Assembly: GCF_021012875.1 (NCBI RefSeq)
Contig: NZ_JAJMZJ010000001.1
Span: 682,001 to 746,000 of the forward strand
Reading direction: 5' to 3'
Length of the DNA stretch: 64,000 bases
DNA from: Peptoniphilus sp. KCTC 25270
GTDB lineage: Bacteria > Bacillota > Clostridia > Tissierellales > Peptoniphilaceae
Position numbers and translations under genes: made by a program. This document shows positions 43,265 to 50,389 of this stretch, in pieces (position 1 is the stretch's first letter; every line of letters starts with the position of its first letter). Under the pieces are notes generated by a model. That model was given only the letters and a program-made list of their open reading frames with translations, did not search any database and was not told the DNA's origin.

Positions 43265-44200
43265 CTACACAATTTTTTCAGCAATTCTTAATTTTGCCGA
43301 ATGGGCTCTGTTATTTTTTTCCAACTCTTCTTTTCCAGAAACAATGGGCTTTCTTGTAATAATTTCAATTTCTCTTTTTTTGTCACAGACACAAACGGGA
43401 AATTCTGGTGGACAAATACAATCTATGTACAGACTTTTGAATATATCCTTAACAATGCGATCTTCTAAAGAATGAAAAGTGATAATCGCCAATCGTCCTC
43501 CGGCTTCCAAAGCATCTACCATTTTAGGAATTGTATCTTCCAAAACTCCCAACTCATTGTTCACTTCAATACGCAAGGCCTGAAACGTTCTTTTGGCTGG
43601 ATGAGGTCCATTCCGTCTCGCTTTCGATGGAATCGCTTTCTTTATAATCTCCACCAATTCAAAGGTGGTTTCAATTTCTTTTTCTTCTCTTTCCTTTACA
43701 ATGAACTCTGCAATTCGACTGGCCCATTTTTCTTCCCCATATTCTTTGATTACTCGGTGGAGTTCCTTTTGAGAATAGGTATTTACAATTTTTTTCGCAT
43801 CTAAATCGTTTCCTTGATCCATGCGCATATCCAAGGGAGCATCAAATCGGTAGCTAAATCCTCGTTCTGGTGTATCAAATTGGTGGGAAGAGACCCCAAT
43901 ATCCAGTAAAATTCCAGACACTTTTTCTACACCAAATTCTTCCAATACATCCTGTATATTGGCGTAATTGTTTTTGTAGATGGTAAAATTTTCTCCCACT
44001 TCTTTTAGGGTTTCTGTGGCCGAATCGATGGCATTTTGGTCTTGGTCAATCCCAATCAAATGTCCTTTGGGAATTCGCTTTAGGATTTCTTTACTATGAC
44101 CGGCCCCTCCTAAGGTTCCATCTACGTAAATTCCATCTTCTTTTATATTTAATCCCTCTAACACTTCTTCCAGTAATACGGGAACATGTTCAAAATCCAT
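43265..44200 (-). CDS. rsmH: 16S rRNA (cytosine1402-N4)-methyltransferase
   Basis: RsmH (MraW) methylates N4 of C1402 in the 16S rRNA decoding site. The 311-residue protein has [13 protein letters not shown] at the start, the SAM-binding [16 protein letters not shown] near residue 27, [21 protein letters not shown], the [12 protein letters not shown] helix, and [12 protein letters not shown]. The cysteines in [12 protein letters not shown] form the usual late insertion. It is 8 bases downstream of mraZ. Confidence 0.97.
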   Translation of the reverse strand: MDFEHVPVLLEEVLEGLNIKEDGIYVDGTLGGAGHSKEILKRIPKGHLIGIDQDQNAIDSATETLKEVGENFTIYKNNYANIQDVLEEFGVEKVSGILLDIGVSSHQFDTPERGFSYRFDAPLDMRMDQGNDLDAKKIVNTYSQKELHRVIKEYGEEKWASRIAEFIVKEREEKEIETTFELVEIIKKAIPSKARRNGPHPAKRTFQALRIEVNNELGVLEDTIPKMVDALEAGGRLAIITFHSLEDRIVKDIFKSLYIDCICPPEFPVCVCDKKREIEIITRKPIVSGKEELEKNNRAHSAKLRIAEKIV

Positions 44201-44208
44201 AGACTCAC

Positions 44209-44640
44209 CTAAATTCCTAACTCAAACATTCTCTCTGCAATTTGGTCATAACCTAAAGAATCGTCCTCATTATAATTGTCCCAAATTTCTTGAGACCATA
44301 TTTCCAATCGAGTCCCTACTCCAATAATGACAGTGGGTTTTTCCAAGTGGGCATATTCCACTAAATTTTGTGGTACGCGAATTCTTCCTTGCTTATCAAT
44401 CTCTCCTTCGGCTGCTCCAGAAAAAAAGTATCTTACGAAAGCACGGGCTTCACGGTTGGTCATCGGTAGTTCTTTTAATTTTGCTTCCATGGCTTTCCAC
44501 TCTTCTTCTGGAAAAACGAAAATGCAATTGTCTAAGCCTTTTGTCATAACAAAACCAGACCCTAAATCTTCACGGAATTTCGCCGGCAAGATTAAGCGCC
44601 CCTTACTATCAATATTATGTCTAGCTTCTCCGAAAAACAT
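44209..44640 (-). CDS. mraZ: Transcriptional regulator MraZ
   Basis: MraZ is a two-AbrB-domain DNA-binding protein that controls the division and cell wall cluster from its own promoter. The 143-residue protein has the two DxKGRxxxP-type repeats: [16 protein letters not shown] near residue 9 and [17 protein letters not shown] near residue 83. The C terminus carries WSQEIWDNY. The ATG at 44638-44640 has AGGTGG 4 bases upstream, inside the last of four tandem repeats that match MraZ boxes. It is the first gene of the cluster. Confidence 0.96.
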   Translation of the reverse strand: MFFGEARHNIDSKGRLILPAKFREDLGSGFVMTKGLDNCIFVFPEEEWKAMEAKLKELPMTNREARAFVRYFFSGAAEGEIDKQGRIRVPQNLVEYAHLEKPTVIIGVGTRLEIWSQEIWDNYNEDDSLGYDQIAERMFELGI

Positions 44641-44683
44641 TTTCCACCTCAAGCTACCACTTTCCACCACTTTCTACCACTTT
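44641..44683 (-). promoter_or_regulatory. Four tandem MraZ-box repeats
   Basis: On the minus strand GTGGTAGAAA, GTGGTGGAAA, GTGGTAGCTT and GAGGTGGAAA follow each other with a strict 10-base period between the promoter and the mraZ start. Direct GTGG-type repeats at one helical turn are the known binding pattern of MraZ. The fourth, degenerate unit contains the ribosome binding site of mraZ. Confidence 0.85.
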
Positions 44684-44689
44684 GTATAT

Positions 44690-44719
44690 ATTTTACACCA
44701 TTCTCACCCCATTTACCAA
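44690..44719 (-). promoter_or_regulatory. Promoter of the mraZ division cluster
   Basis: The minus strand reads TTGGTA (44714-44719), 18 bases, then TAAAAT (44690-44695). The MraZ boxes start 7 bases downstream of the -10, so bound MraZ would block initiation. Confidence 0.7.
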
Positions 44720-44750
44720 TAAATCAGGCATTTTTTTTGGTTTTTTTGCA

Positions 44751-44777
44751 AAAAAAATACTAGCCGAAGCTAGTATT
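44751..44777 (-). terminator. Terminator after lgt
   Basis: A 9-bp stem, AATACTAGC / GCTAGTATT, with loop TTCG (44756-44777) is followed on the minus strand by a T run. It closes the yebC-DUF1461-deoC-lgt unit. Confidence 0.9.
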
Positions 44778-44784
44778 TCATTTC

Positions 44785-45540
44785 TTATTTCATTTCGTAT
44801 TTTGTTGGATGAGATTTTCGTCTTTGGTACCCATAGAAAAATATGGCTATAATGATACAAATTATACTAATCACTTGAGCTGTACGCAGTGGTCCAATGT
44901 ATAAACTATCGGTGCGCAACCCTTCAATAAAAAAGCGACCTACGCTGTAAATCATGAGATATAGCATGCTCAATTGGCCAGGAAATTTTCTTCTTTTGGA
45001 AAGAAAGAAATACAAGAAGAGAAAAATTCCTACATTTAATAAGGATTCATACAAAAAGGTTGGGTGAACCATTTGTCCTTGTACCTCAATGGCCCAAGGT
45101 AAATTGGTTGGCCCACCATGAGCTTCCCCATTGGCAAAATTTCCCCAGCGACCAATGGCTTGTGCCAAGGCTACAACAGGAGCAATGACATCCAATAGTT
45201 CCCATATGGAAATTTTTTTAATTTTGCAATATACAATGGCAACAATAGCCCCTACAATCAATCCGCCTTGAATGGCCAATCCACCATTTCGTATGGCCAA
45301 AATTTCATTGGTGTGTTGGGAATAATAATCCCACTGAAAAATAACATAATGAAGACGAGCTCCCATTACCCCAAAAATCAATCCATAAATGGAGTAGTCC
45401 GTTACTACATCTTTGGGAAGAGCTGGATTTTTTTTTGCCAATCGATCTCCTAAATAGATGGCCAAAAAAGCGCCTAAGGCAATTAGAATCCCGTACCAAC
45501 GCACATCGATTCCAAAAATAGAAAATGCTATAGGACTCAT
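44785..45540 (-). CDS. lgt: Prolipoprotein diacylglyceryl transferase
   Basis: Lgt moves diacylglycerol from phosphatidylglycerol to the lipobox cysteine of prolipoproteins. The 251-residue membrane protein has seven helices and the family motifs: [27 protein letters not shown] with the essential Arg region, the [13 protein letters not shown] motif, and the Lgt signature [16 protein letters not shown] lipoprotein substrate is encoded in the same window (the secreted flavin reductase). The ATG overlaps the deoC stop by four bases. Confidence 0.97.
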   Translation of the reverse strand: MSPIAFSIFGIDVRWYGILIALGAFLAIYLGDRLAKKNPALPKDVVTDYSIYGLIFGVMGARLHYVIFQWDYYSQHTNEILAIRNGGLAIQGGLIVGAIVAIVYCKIKKISIWELLDVIAPVVALAQAIGRWGNFANGEAHGGPTNLPWAIEVQGQMVHPTFLYESLLNVGIFLFLYFFLSKRRKFPGQLSMLYLMIYSVGRFFIEGLRTDSLYIGPLRTAQVISIICIIIAIFFYGYQRRKSHPTKYEMK

Positions 45541-46187
45541 TCTTTTGATCCTTTTACAATTTCAATGGATTTTGAAGCGCCAATTCGGCTGGCTCCCGCT
45601 TCAATCATTTGATTCGCTGTTTCAAAATTACGAATTCCTCCTGAAGCCTTCACTCCCATTTCTTCTCCCACTGTTTCACGCATTTTCTTTACATCTTCTA
45701 CTGTAGCTCCTCCCGTAGAGAATCCTGTAGAAGTTTTTACAAAATCTGCACCAGCTTCTTTTGCTAATTCACTCGCTCTGACAATTTCTTCTTTTGTTAA
45801 CAAACAGGTTTCTAAAATTACCTTTAGGACTTTTTCTCCTGCAGCTTCTTTCACCAAGCGAATGTCTTCCAAAACAGACGATTCATCTCCTGATTTCAAA
45901 GCTCCTACATTTAAGACCATGTCGATTTCATCGGCACCATCTTCAATGGCTTTTTTTGTTTCAAACACTTTGGTTTCTGTGGCATTGGCTCCCAAAGGAA
46001 ATCCAATCACTGTTGTAATTCCTACTTCGCATCCTTTAAGGGCTTCTTTCGCTACAGGAATCCAATATGGATTGATGCAAACCGTTGCAAAATCAAACTC
46101 TTTTGCTTCCTTACAAATTCGCAAAATATCTTCTTTTTTTGCATCTGGATTCAATACTGTATGATCAATCATCTTATTCAAATTCAT
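45537..46187 (-). CDS. deoC: Deoxyribose-phosphate aldolase
   Basis: DeoC cleaves 2-deoxyribose 5-phosphate to glyceraldehyde 3-phosphate and acetaldehyde in deoxynucleoside breakdown. The 216-residue class I aldolase has [16 protein letters not shown], the [10 protein letters not shown] segment, [15 protein letters not shown], the Schiff-base region KVILETCLL, and [16 protein letters not shown] with the catalytic Lys. [12 protein letters not shown] gives the second Lys. Other deo genes are not adjacent. The gene overlaps the end of the DUF1461 gene by 14 bases. Confidence 0.97.
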   Translation of the reverse strand: MNLNKMIDHTVLNPDAKKEDILRICKEAKEFDFATVCINPYWIPVAKEALKGCEVGITTVIGFPLGANATETKVFETKKAIEDGADEIDMVLNVGALKSGDESSVLEDIRLVKEAAGEKVLKVILETCLLTKEEIVRASELAKEAGADFVKTSTGFSTGGATVEDVKKMRETVGEEMGVKASGGIRNFETANQMIEAGASRIGASKSIEIVKGSKE

Positions 46188-46848
46188 TTCTTTTCACTCC
46201 TTTGATTTTTGTAAATCCTAACATAGCAGATAAAAACAACAAAATCCCTGTTCCTATTGCAATGTTTTTACCCATATCTCCGAAGAAATTTTCTGGCAAC
46301 ATTTGAATCATTAAATCTCGACTGGGATCCATCATCCATAAATCATTAGAAAATAGAAGTTTGTGGAATAGAACAAAAGCGCGATTAAAATCCATAGCTA
46401 CCAATCCTATAAATATTCCCAATAGGAAAATCCAAATCCAAATCATCTGCCCATATTTTTTTAAGAACAAACGAAGACCGTGGACTTTTATTAAAAAAGC
46501 ACTAAGGAGAAGAGAGAGACCTCCTGCAATCCACATTATTTTCCGCATTAAGTCAAACAACTTATACACATCCACCATATGAGCCACCTCGTCAGAGTGG
46601 AAATACGGATTTAAGATGTTGTTATCTCCTACCTTCAGATAATCTTGAAGAGCCTCTCCAATGACCAAGAGCTCCTTCAAGTCTTTTCCTGTTGCTTCTT
46701 CTATATTGTTTTCAATAAATTTGCTTTTATAATAGGAATCTCTCTGGCTTTGAAACTCTATATTCACTCCCAAAAACAAAAACAAAATGCAACCTGTTAG
46801 TAGAAAATATAGGAAAGAATGTTTTTTTATTCTTCTGATTCTTCCCAA
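46174..46848 (-). CDS. DUF1461 (TIGR01906) integral membrane protein
   Basis: A 224-residue membrane protein of the DUF1461/TIGR01906 family, of unknown function. Four helices are visible (about residues 12-30, 103-122, 134-153 and 195-213). The family motif lies in the loop before the last helix: [19 protein letters not shown], followed by FFGD. An earlier extracytoplasmic loop has [15 protein letters not shown], also family-like. The start is TTG at 46846-46848 with AGAGG about 10 bases upstream; it overlaps the yebC end by 22 bases, so a later start cannot be excluded. Confidence 0.8.
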   Translation of the reverse strand: MGRIRRIKKHSFLYFLLTGCILFLFLGVNIEFQSQRDSYYKSKFIENNIEEATGKDLKELLVIGEALQDYLKVGDNNILNPYFHSDEVAHMVDVYKLFDLMRKIMWIAGGLSLLLSAFLIKVHGLRLFLKKYGQMIWIWIFLLGIFIGLVAMDFNRAFVLFHKLLFSNDLWMMDPSRDLMIQMLPENFFGDMGKNIAIGTGILLFLSAMLGFTKIKGVKRNEFE

Positions 46849-47561
46849 TTGTGATAAACCTCTTGAACGTCGTCATTGTCTTCCAATTGTTCAATCAATC
46901 GATTCATAAATTTGATATCTTGTTCATCTGTCAATGCCGTTGTCGTTTGTGGCTTGTAAGTTATTTCAGAAATAACAAATTCATAACCTTTTTCAGACAA
47001 TGCTTTGTGGACTTTGTGATAATCTTCTGGAGCGGTAATAATATCGATTCCCTCTTCCAAAACTTGTACATCTTCTGCCCCAGCATCGATTGCATCCAAA
47101 GTAACTTCATCTACATCAATGGAGTCTTCCATGGCAATTCCCAATTGTCCTACATTATCAAATAAGAAAGAAACACAGCCACTATTTCCCATATTTCCTC
47201 CATTTTTATCAAAGGCATGGCGCACATCTGGAGCCGTACGATTGCGGTTATCTGTTAAGCATTTTACCATTACTGCAACGCCTGAAGGGCCATATCCTTC
47301 GTAAGTAATTTCTTCAAAATTATCTTGTTCTCCATCTCCAGCAGCCTTTTTAATCGCACGTTCAATATTGTCATTCGGCATATTTTCTGCTTTGGCCTTA
47401 TCAATGGCAGCTTTTAATTGTGCATTGTATTCTGGATCCGGTCCGCCCTCTTTTACCGCAACGGTAATGTAGCGAGCAATTTTTGTAAACACTTTTCCGC
47501 GTTTCGCGTCTTCTTTTCCTTTTTTATTTTTAATATTGTTCCACTTGGAATGTCCTGACAT
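46827..47561 (-). CDS. yebC: YebC/PmpR family regulatory or translation factor
   Basis: A 244-residue YebC/PmpR (DUF28) protein. The family was described as transcriptional regulators; YebC-type proteins have more recently been linked to relief of ribosome stalling at polyproline, which is notable beside efp in the same genome. The N terminus [21 protein letters not shown] and the segment [21 protein letters not shown] are canonical, as is [17 protein letters not shown]. The acidic C terminus EESEE is normal. It has its own -10 box overlapping a hairpin after nadE. Confidence 0.95.
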   Translation of the reverse strand: MSGHSKWNNIKNKKGKEDAKRGKVFTKIARYITVAVKEGGPDPEYNAQLKAAIDKAKAENMPNDNIERAIKKAAGDGEQDNFEEITYEGYGPSGVAVMVKCLTDNRNRTAPDVRHAFDKNGGNMGNSGCVSFLFDNVGQLGIAMEDSIDVDEVTLDAIDAGAEDVQVLEEGIDIITAPEDYHKVHKALSEKGYEFVISEITYKPQTTTALTDEQDIKFMNRLIEQLEDNDDVQEVYHNWEESEE

Positions 47562-47590
47562 AATGATTCCTCCATTCTTTTCAGATAAAT

Positions 47591-47635
47591 ATTATAGCAC
47601 AAAGTACTCTAAGTTTGTAGAATACTCTGTGCTAT
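47591..47635 (-). promoter_or_regulatory. yebC -10 box overlapping a 17-bp hairpin after nadE
   Basis: A dyad with arms of about 17 bases (47594-47635) follows the nadE stop by 14 bases. As minus-strand RNA both non-Watson-Crick positions are G-U pairs, so the whole stem pairs; as plus-strand RNA they would be A-C mismatches. This points to a nadE terminator. Its T tail is poor, and its last bases form TATAAT (47591-47596), a probable -10 for yebC with no good -35. Confidence 0.6.
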
Positions 47636-47649
47636 CTTTTTGCTATTTA

Positions 47650-48357
47650 CTAGCCTCTTTCATATCTTGGTGGATACTCTCTTTTGTGTTGGGAGTTCTT
47701 GTTCATCCGATCGATTTTCTCAAAGTTTTCTCCCTTGTAGCCTTCTCGAATGGTTTTGTCTAATTCTTCGTACGTAAATCCCATTTCCATTTCGTCTGTC
47801 TGACCGGCATACAATCCAGCTGTAGGTTGTTTCGTAATTACTTTTTCAGGAATTCCTAAAGCTTTGGCCAATTCTACAACTTCTGATTTCACAAAACTTA
47901 CCAATGGCAATAAATCGGAACCAGAATCGCCAAATTTTGTAAAATATCCTACGTGATATTCACTAGCATTGCTGGAGCCACAAACTAAATAGCCACGATC
48001 TTGACCGTAATAATACAAGGTTGTCATTCGAAGCCTTGGTTTTACATTGGATATTGCCATACGATTTTGAGATTCAAAACTGTTTTCTACCAATGCATCA
48101 AAAGTAGAGGATAAATCCACTTTCACAATTTCTAAATCCAAAGCTTCCGCTACCAAACGGGCGTCCGCTTCGTCTTCTTCGTTGGAATGGATGGGCATAA
48201 TGATTCCCAAAGCCCCTTCTGGAAAAGCGCGCTTCGCCAAACCGGCAATCACCGCAGAATCAATTCCTCCGCTCAAGCCAAACACAAATCCCTTTGCATG
48301 GGCATTTTTCGCAATGTCACGCATCCATTCTACAATTTTTTCAATTTCTCTTTCCAT
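47650..48357 (-). CDS. nadE: NH3-dependent NAD+ synthetase
   Basis: NadE amidates nicotinic acid adenine dinucleotide to NAD using ATP and ammonia. The 235-residue protein has the PP-loop FGLSGGIDSAVIAGLAKR near residue 27, the acidic loop HSNEEDEADARLVAEAL, the segment GSSNASEYHVGYFTKFGD, and the C-terminal Lys/Glu motif PTAGLYAGQTDEMEMG. There is no glutaminase domain, so ammonia is the nitrogen donor. It starts 10 bases after yigZ. Confidence 0.96.
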   Translation of the reverse strand: MEREIEKIVEWMRDIAKNAHAKGFVFGLSGGIDSAVIAGLAKRAFPEGALGIIMPIHSNEEDEADARLVAEALDLEIVKVDLSSTFDALVENSFESQNRMAISNVKPRLRMTTLYYYGQDRGYLVCGSSNASEYHVGYFTKFGDSGSDLLPLVSFVKSEVVELAKALGIPEKVITKQPTAGLYAGQTDEMEMGFTYEELDKTIREGYKGENFEKIDRMNKNSQHKREYPPRYERG

Positions 48358-48367
48358 AACAATCTCC

Positions 48368-49027
48368 TTATTGTTTATATGTTTTTCCCTCTACAAGCAA
48401 TTCTCCATTCCAAAGAGGAATCTCTGTTTTTTCATTATACTTCACAGTGTGGGTTGCACTGGTTATACCATTTATTGTATCAAAAAAATTCCCTTCGTTA
48501 TCCATTAAAACCAAAGTTTTTATAGAAACTTTTTCTCCAAAATTGCTTTCGATTATGGGAAATCCATTGCTTAAAAAATAATACTCCAAAGATCCATGGT
48601 GCAAATAATCGTATTCGATTTCTATTTCTTTACAGGGATGCATTTCTACAATTTTTGCTTCTTGGGCCGCCCCTGCACAAGCACTACTATAGGCGCGAAT
48701 CAATCCCCCCGCTCCTAGTAAAACGCCTCCAAAATAACGAGTTACGACACAGACTACATTTCTCAGCTCCAAATTTTTTAGCACTTCTAAAATAGGTGGC
48801 CCCGCTGTTTTGGAAGGCTCTCCATCATCGTCATATTTTTGAATCAAGGCGTCTTCTCCAATAATATAGGCGGAACAATTGTGCCGGGCGTCTTTGTGTT
48901 TTTCCTTTATGGATAAAATAAATTCCTCCGCCTCCTCTTTTGTTAAAACAGGCGAAATATATCCAATAAAGCGAGATTTTTTTATTTCTTCTTCAAAAGT
49001 TGCTTCCTTTAGAATGGTCTTATACAT
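48368..49027 (-). CDS. YigZ/IMPACT family protein
   Basis: A 219-residue YigZ (UPF0029/IMPACT) protein of uncertain cellular role, possibly linked to translation control. The N-terminal domain includes KKSRFIGYISPVLTKEEAE, the motif DARHNCSAYIIG, then DDDGEPSKTAGPPILEVL and VVTRYFGGVLLGAGGLIRAY, all diagnostic. A C-terminal DUF1949-type domain (~135-205) follows. The ATG at 49025-49027 overlaps the end of hflX by 8 bases, with GAGAG upstream. Confidence 0.9.
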   Translation of the reverse strand: MYKTILKEATFEEEIKKSRFIGYISPVLTKEEAEEFILSIKEKHKDARHNCSAYIIGEDALIQKYDDDGEPSKTAGPPILEVLKNLELRNVVCVVTRYFGGVLLGAGGLIRAYSSACAGAAQEAKIVEMHPCKEIEIEYDYLHHGSLEYYFLSNGFPIIESNFGEKVSIKTLVLMDNEGNFFDTINGITSATHTVKYNEKTEIPLWNGELLVEGKTYKQ

Positions 49028-50297
49028 AATTTTCTCTCTCAAACTCTTTTAACTTTTGTTCGTCCTCTTCCGAAGGCATGAAAGTGAATTCTACCCCTTC
49101 TTCCAAATAGTTTACTTCTATATTCCCATACCGATTCATCAAACGCCCTACAATATCTTGTCGATGATGAGGCACTTGGTAGGTCTTTTTCTTTTTATTT
49201 TTATGAATGGATTTTGTAATGGCTTCGTACAAATCTTCCAAACTTTCATCCTCTGTTACAGAGCCATAAAGAATGATTTCTCCATTGGTAGACATGGCCA
49301 AACGTCCTTCTTTCATTTTGTCTTGTTTGTTGACAAATAAAATCATCGGCCGATCCATTACCTCTAATTCTTTTAATATTTCAATGGTCGTCTCGTATTG
49401 CAAATCTACATCTTCCCTTGACCCATCCAATACATGAAGGATTACATCTGCTTGTTGCACCTCTTCCAAAGTTGCATGAAAGGCCTTTACCAAAGAAGTT
49501 GGCAAATTGGAGACAAATCCTACGGTGTCTGTTAGAAAAATTTCTTCTCCCTTTGGATATTGCACCAATCGAGTATCTGGATCCAAAGATGCAAAGGGCA
49601 TATCTTTTACAAGAACCTCTTTTCCTTGGGATGTTCCTTCTCTCAACATTCGGTTCATTAAAGAACTTTTCCCGGCATTGGTGTATCCCACCAAAGACAC
49701 CACAGGATATCCCTGCTTCATTCTTTGATTCCGATTGATATCCCGTTGTTTTTTTACTTTCTCCAAATGCTCCTTTACCCGAAAAATATCTTCGTTGATT
49801 TTTCTTCGGTCCAGTTCCAATTTTTGTTCTCCAGGCCCTCTTGTCCCAATACCACCGCCCAATCGGGAAAAGTTTTTTGCTCCGATTAAGTGGTTCTTTC
49901 GATATTCCAATTGCCCTAATAAAACCTGAAGCTTTCCTTCTTTGCTTTTGGCACGAAGAGCAAAAATATCTAAAATTAATCCCGTACGATCCAAAACAGG
50001 ACAATCTAAAGCTTCTTCCAAATTTCGCATTTGAACGCCTGACAATTCCTGGTCGAAAATGACCAAATCAATTTCTTCCCGTTCAATAAATTGGGATAGT
50101 TCTTCTAATTTTCCCTTACCCATTAAAATCGCTGGGTTGTATTGGGCTACATTTTGCACAAAATGAGCCACAACTTCCCCTCCAGCAACCTCTGCCAAAC
50201 TTTCTAATTCCAATAAACTCTCTTCTCCATGACGGATTTCTCTATTCCAAATACCAACAATTACAATTCGTTGGGTTTCTTCTAAGGTTGATTTCAT
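49020..50297 (-). CDS. hflX: Ribosome-associated GTPase HflX
   Basis: HflX is a GTPase that splits or rescues stalled 70S ribosomes under stress. The 425-residue protein has the N-terminal HflX domain (ILMGKGKLEELSQFI, FDQELSGVQMRNLEE), the glycine-rich linker SRLGGGIGTRGPGEQKLELD, and the G domain with G1 VGYTNAGKSSLMN, G3 LTDTVGFVSNLP and G4 LFVNKQDK. The C-terminal region is short. The ATG at 50295-50297 has AAGGAGA upstream. It is divergent from the class A PBP gene. Confidence 0.95.
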   Translation of the reverse strand: MKSTLEETQRIVIVGIWNREIRHGEESLLELESLAEVAGGEVVAHFVQNVAQYNPAILMGKGKLEELSQFIEREEIDLVIFDQELSGVQMRNLEEALDCPVLDRTGLILDIFALRAKSKEGKLQVLLGQLEYRKNHLIGAKNFSRLGGGIGTRGPGEQKLELDRRKINEDIFRVKEHLEKVKKQRDINRNQRMKQGYPVVSLVGYTNAGKSSLMNRMLREGTSQGKEVLVKDMPFASLDPDTRLVQYPKGEEIFLTDTVGFVSNLPTSLVKAFHATLEEVQQADVILHVLDGSREDVDLQYETTIEILKELEVMDRPMILFVNKQDKMKEGRLAMSTNGEIILYGSVTEDESLEDLYEAITKSIHKNKKKKTYQVPHHRQDIVGRLMNRYGNIEVNYLEEGVEFTFMPSEEDEQKLKEFERENYV

Positions 50298-50315
50298 ATT
50301 CTTCTCCTTTCCTTC

Positions 50316-50344
50316 AATATACCCTATCTGGATTGCCACTGCAA
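50316..50344 (-). promoter_or_regulatory. Promoter of hflX-yigZ-nadE
   Basis: The minus strand reads TTGCAG (50339-50344), 17 bases, then TATATT (50316-50321). It lies 18 bases upstream of the hflX ATG, and its -35 is only about 15 bases from the divergent PBP promoter. Confidence 0.65.
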
Positions 50345-50359
50345 GAGTTGCCTGAGCTA

Positions 50360-50368
50360 TGATATAAT
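50360..50368 (+). promoter_or_regulatory. Extended -10 promoter of the class A PBP gene
   Basis: TGATATAAT is an extended -10 box (TGnTATAAT) 21 bases before the PBP start codon. No good -35 hexamer is seen at the right distance. A strong AGGAGG ribosome binding site follows. Confidence 0.65.
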
Positions 50369-50389
50369 GTAAAATAGGAGGATAAGGCC

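Noticed and set aside
49381-50004. 207-codon minus-strand frame inside hflX
   Set aside because: It is a shifted-frame shadow of hflX, with no domain match and no ribosome binding site; the hflX frame has clear GTPase motifs.
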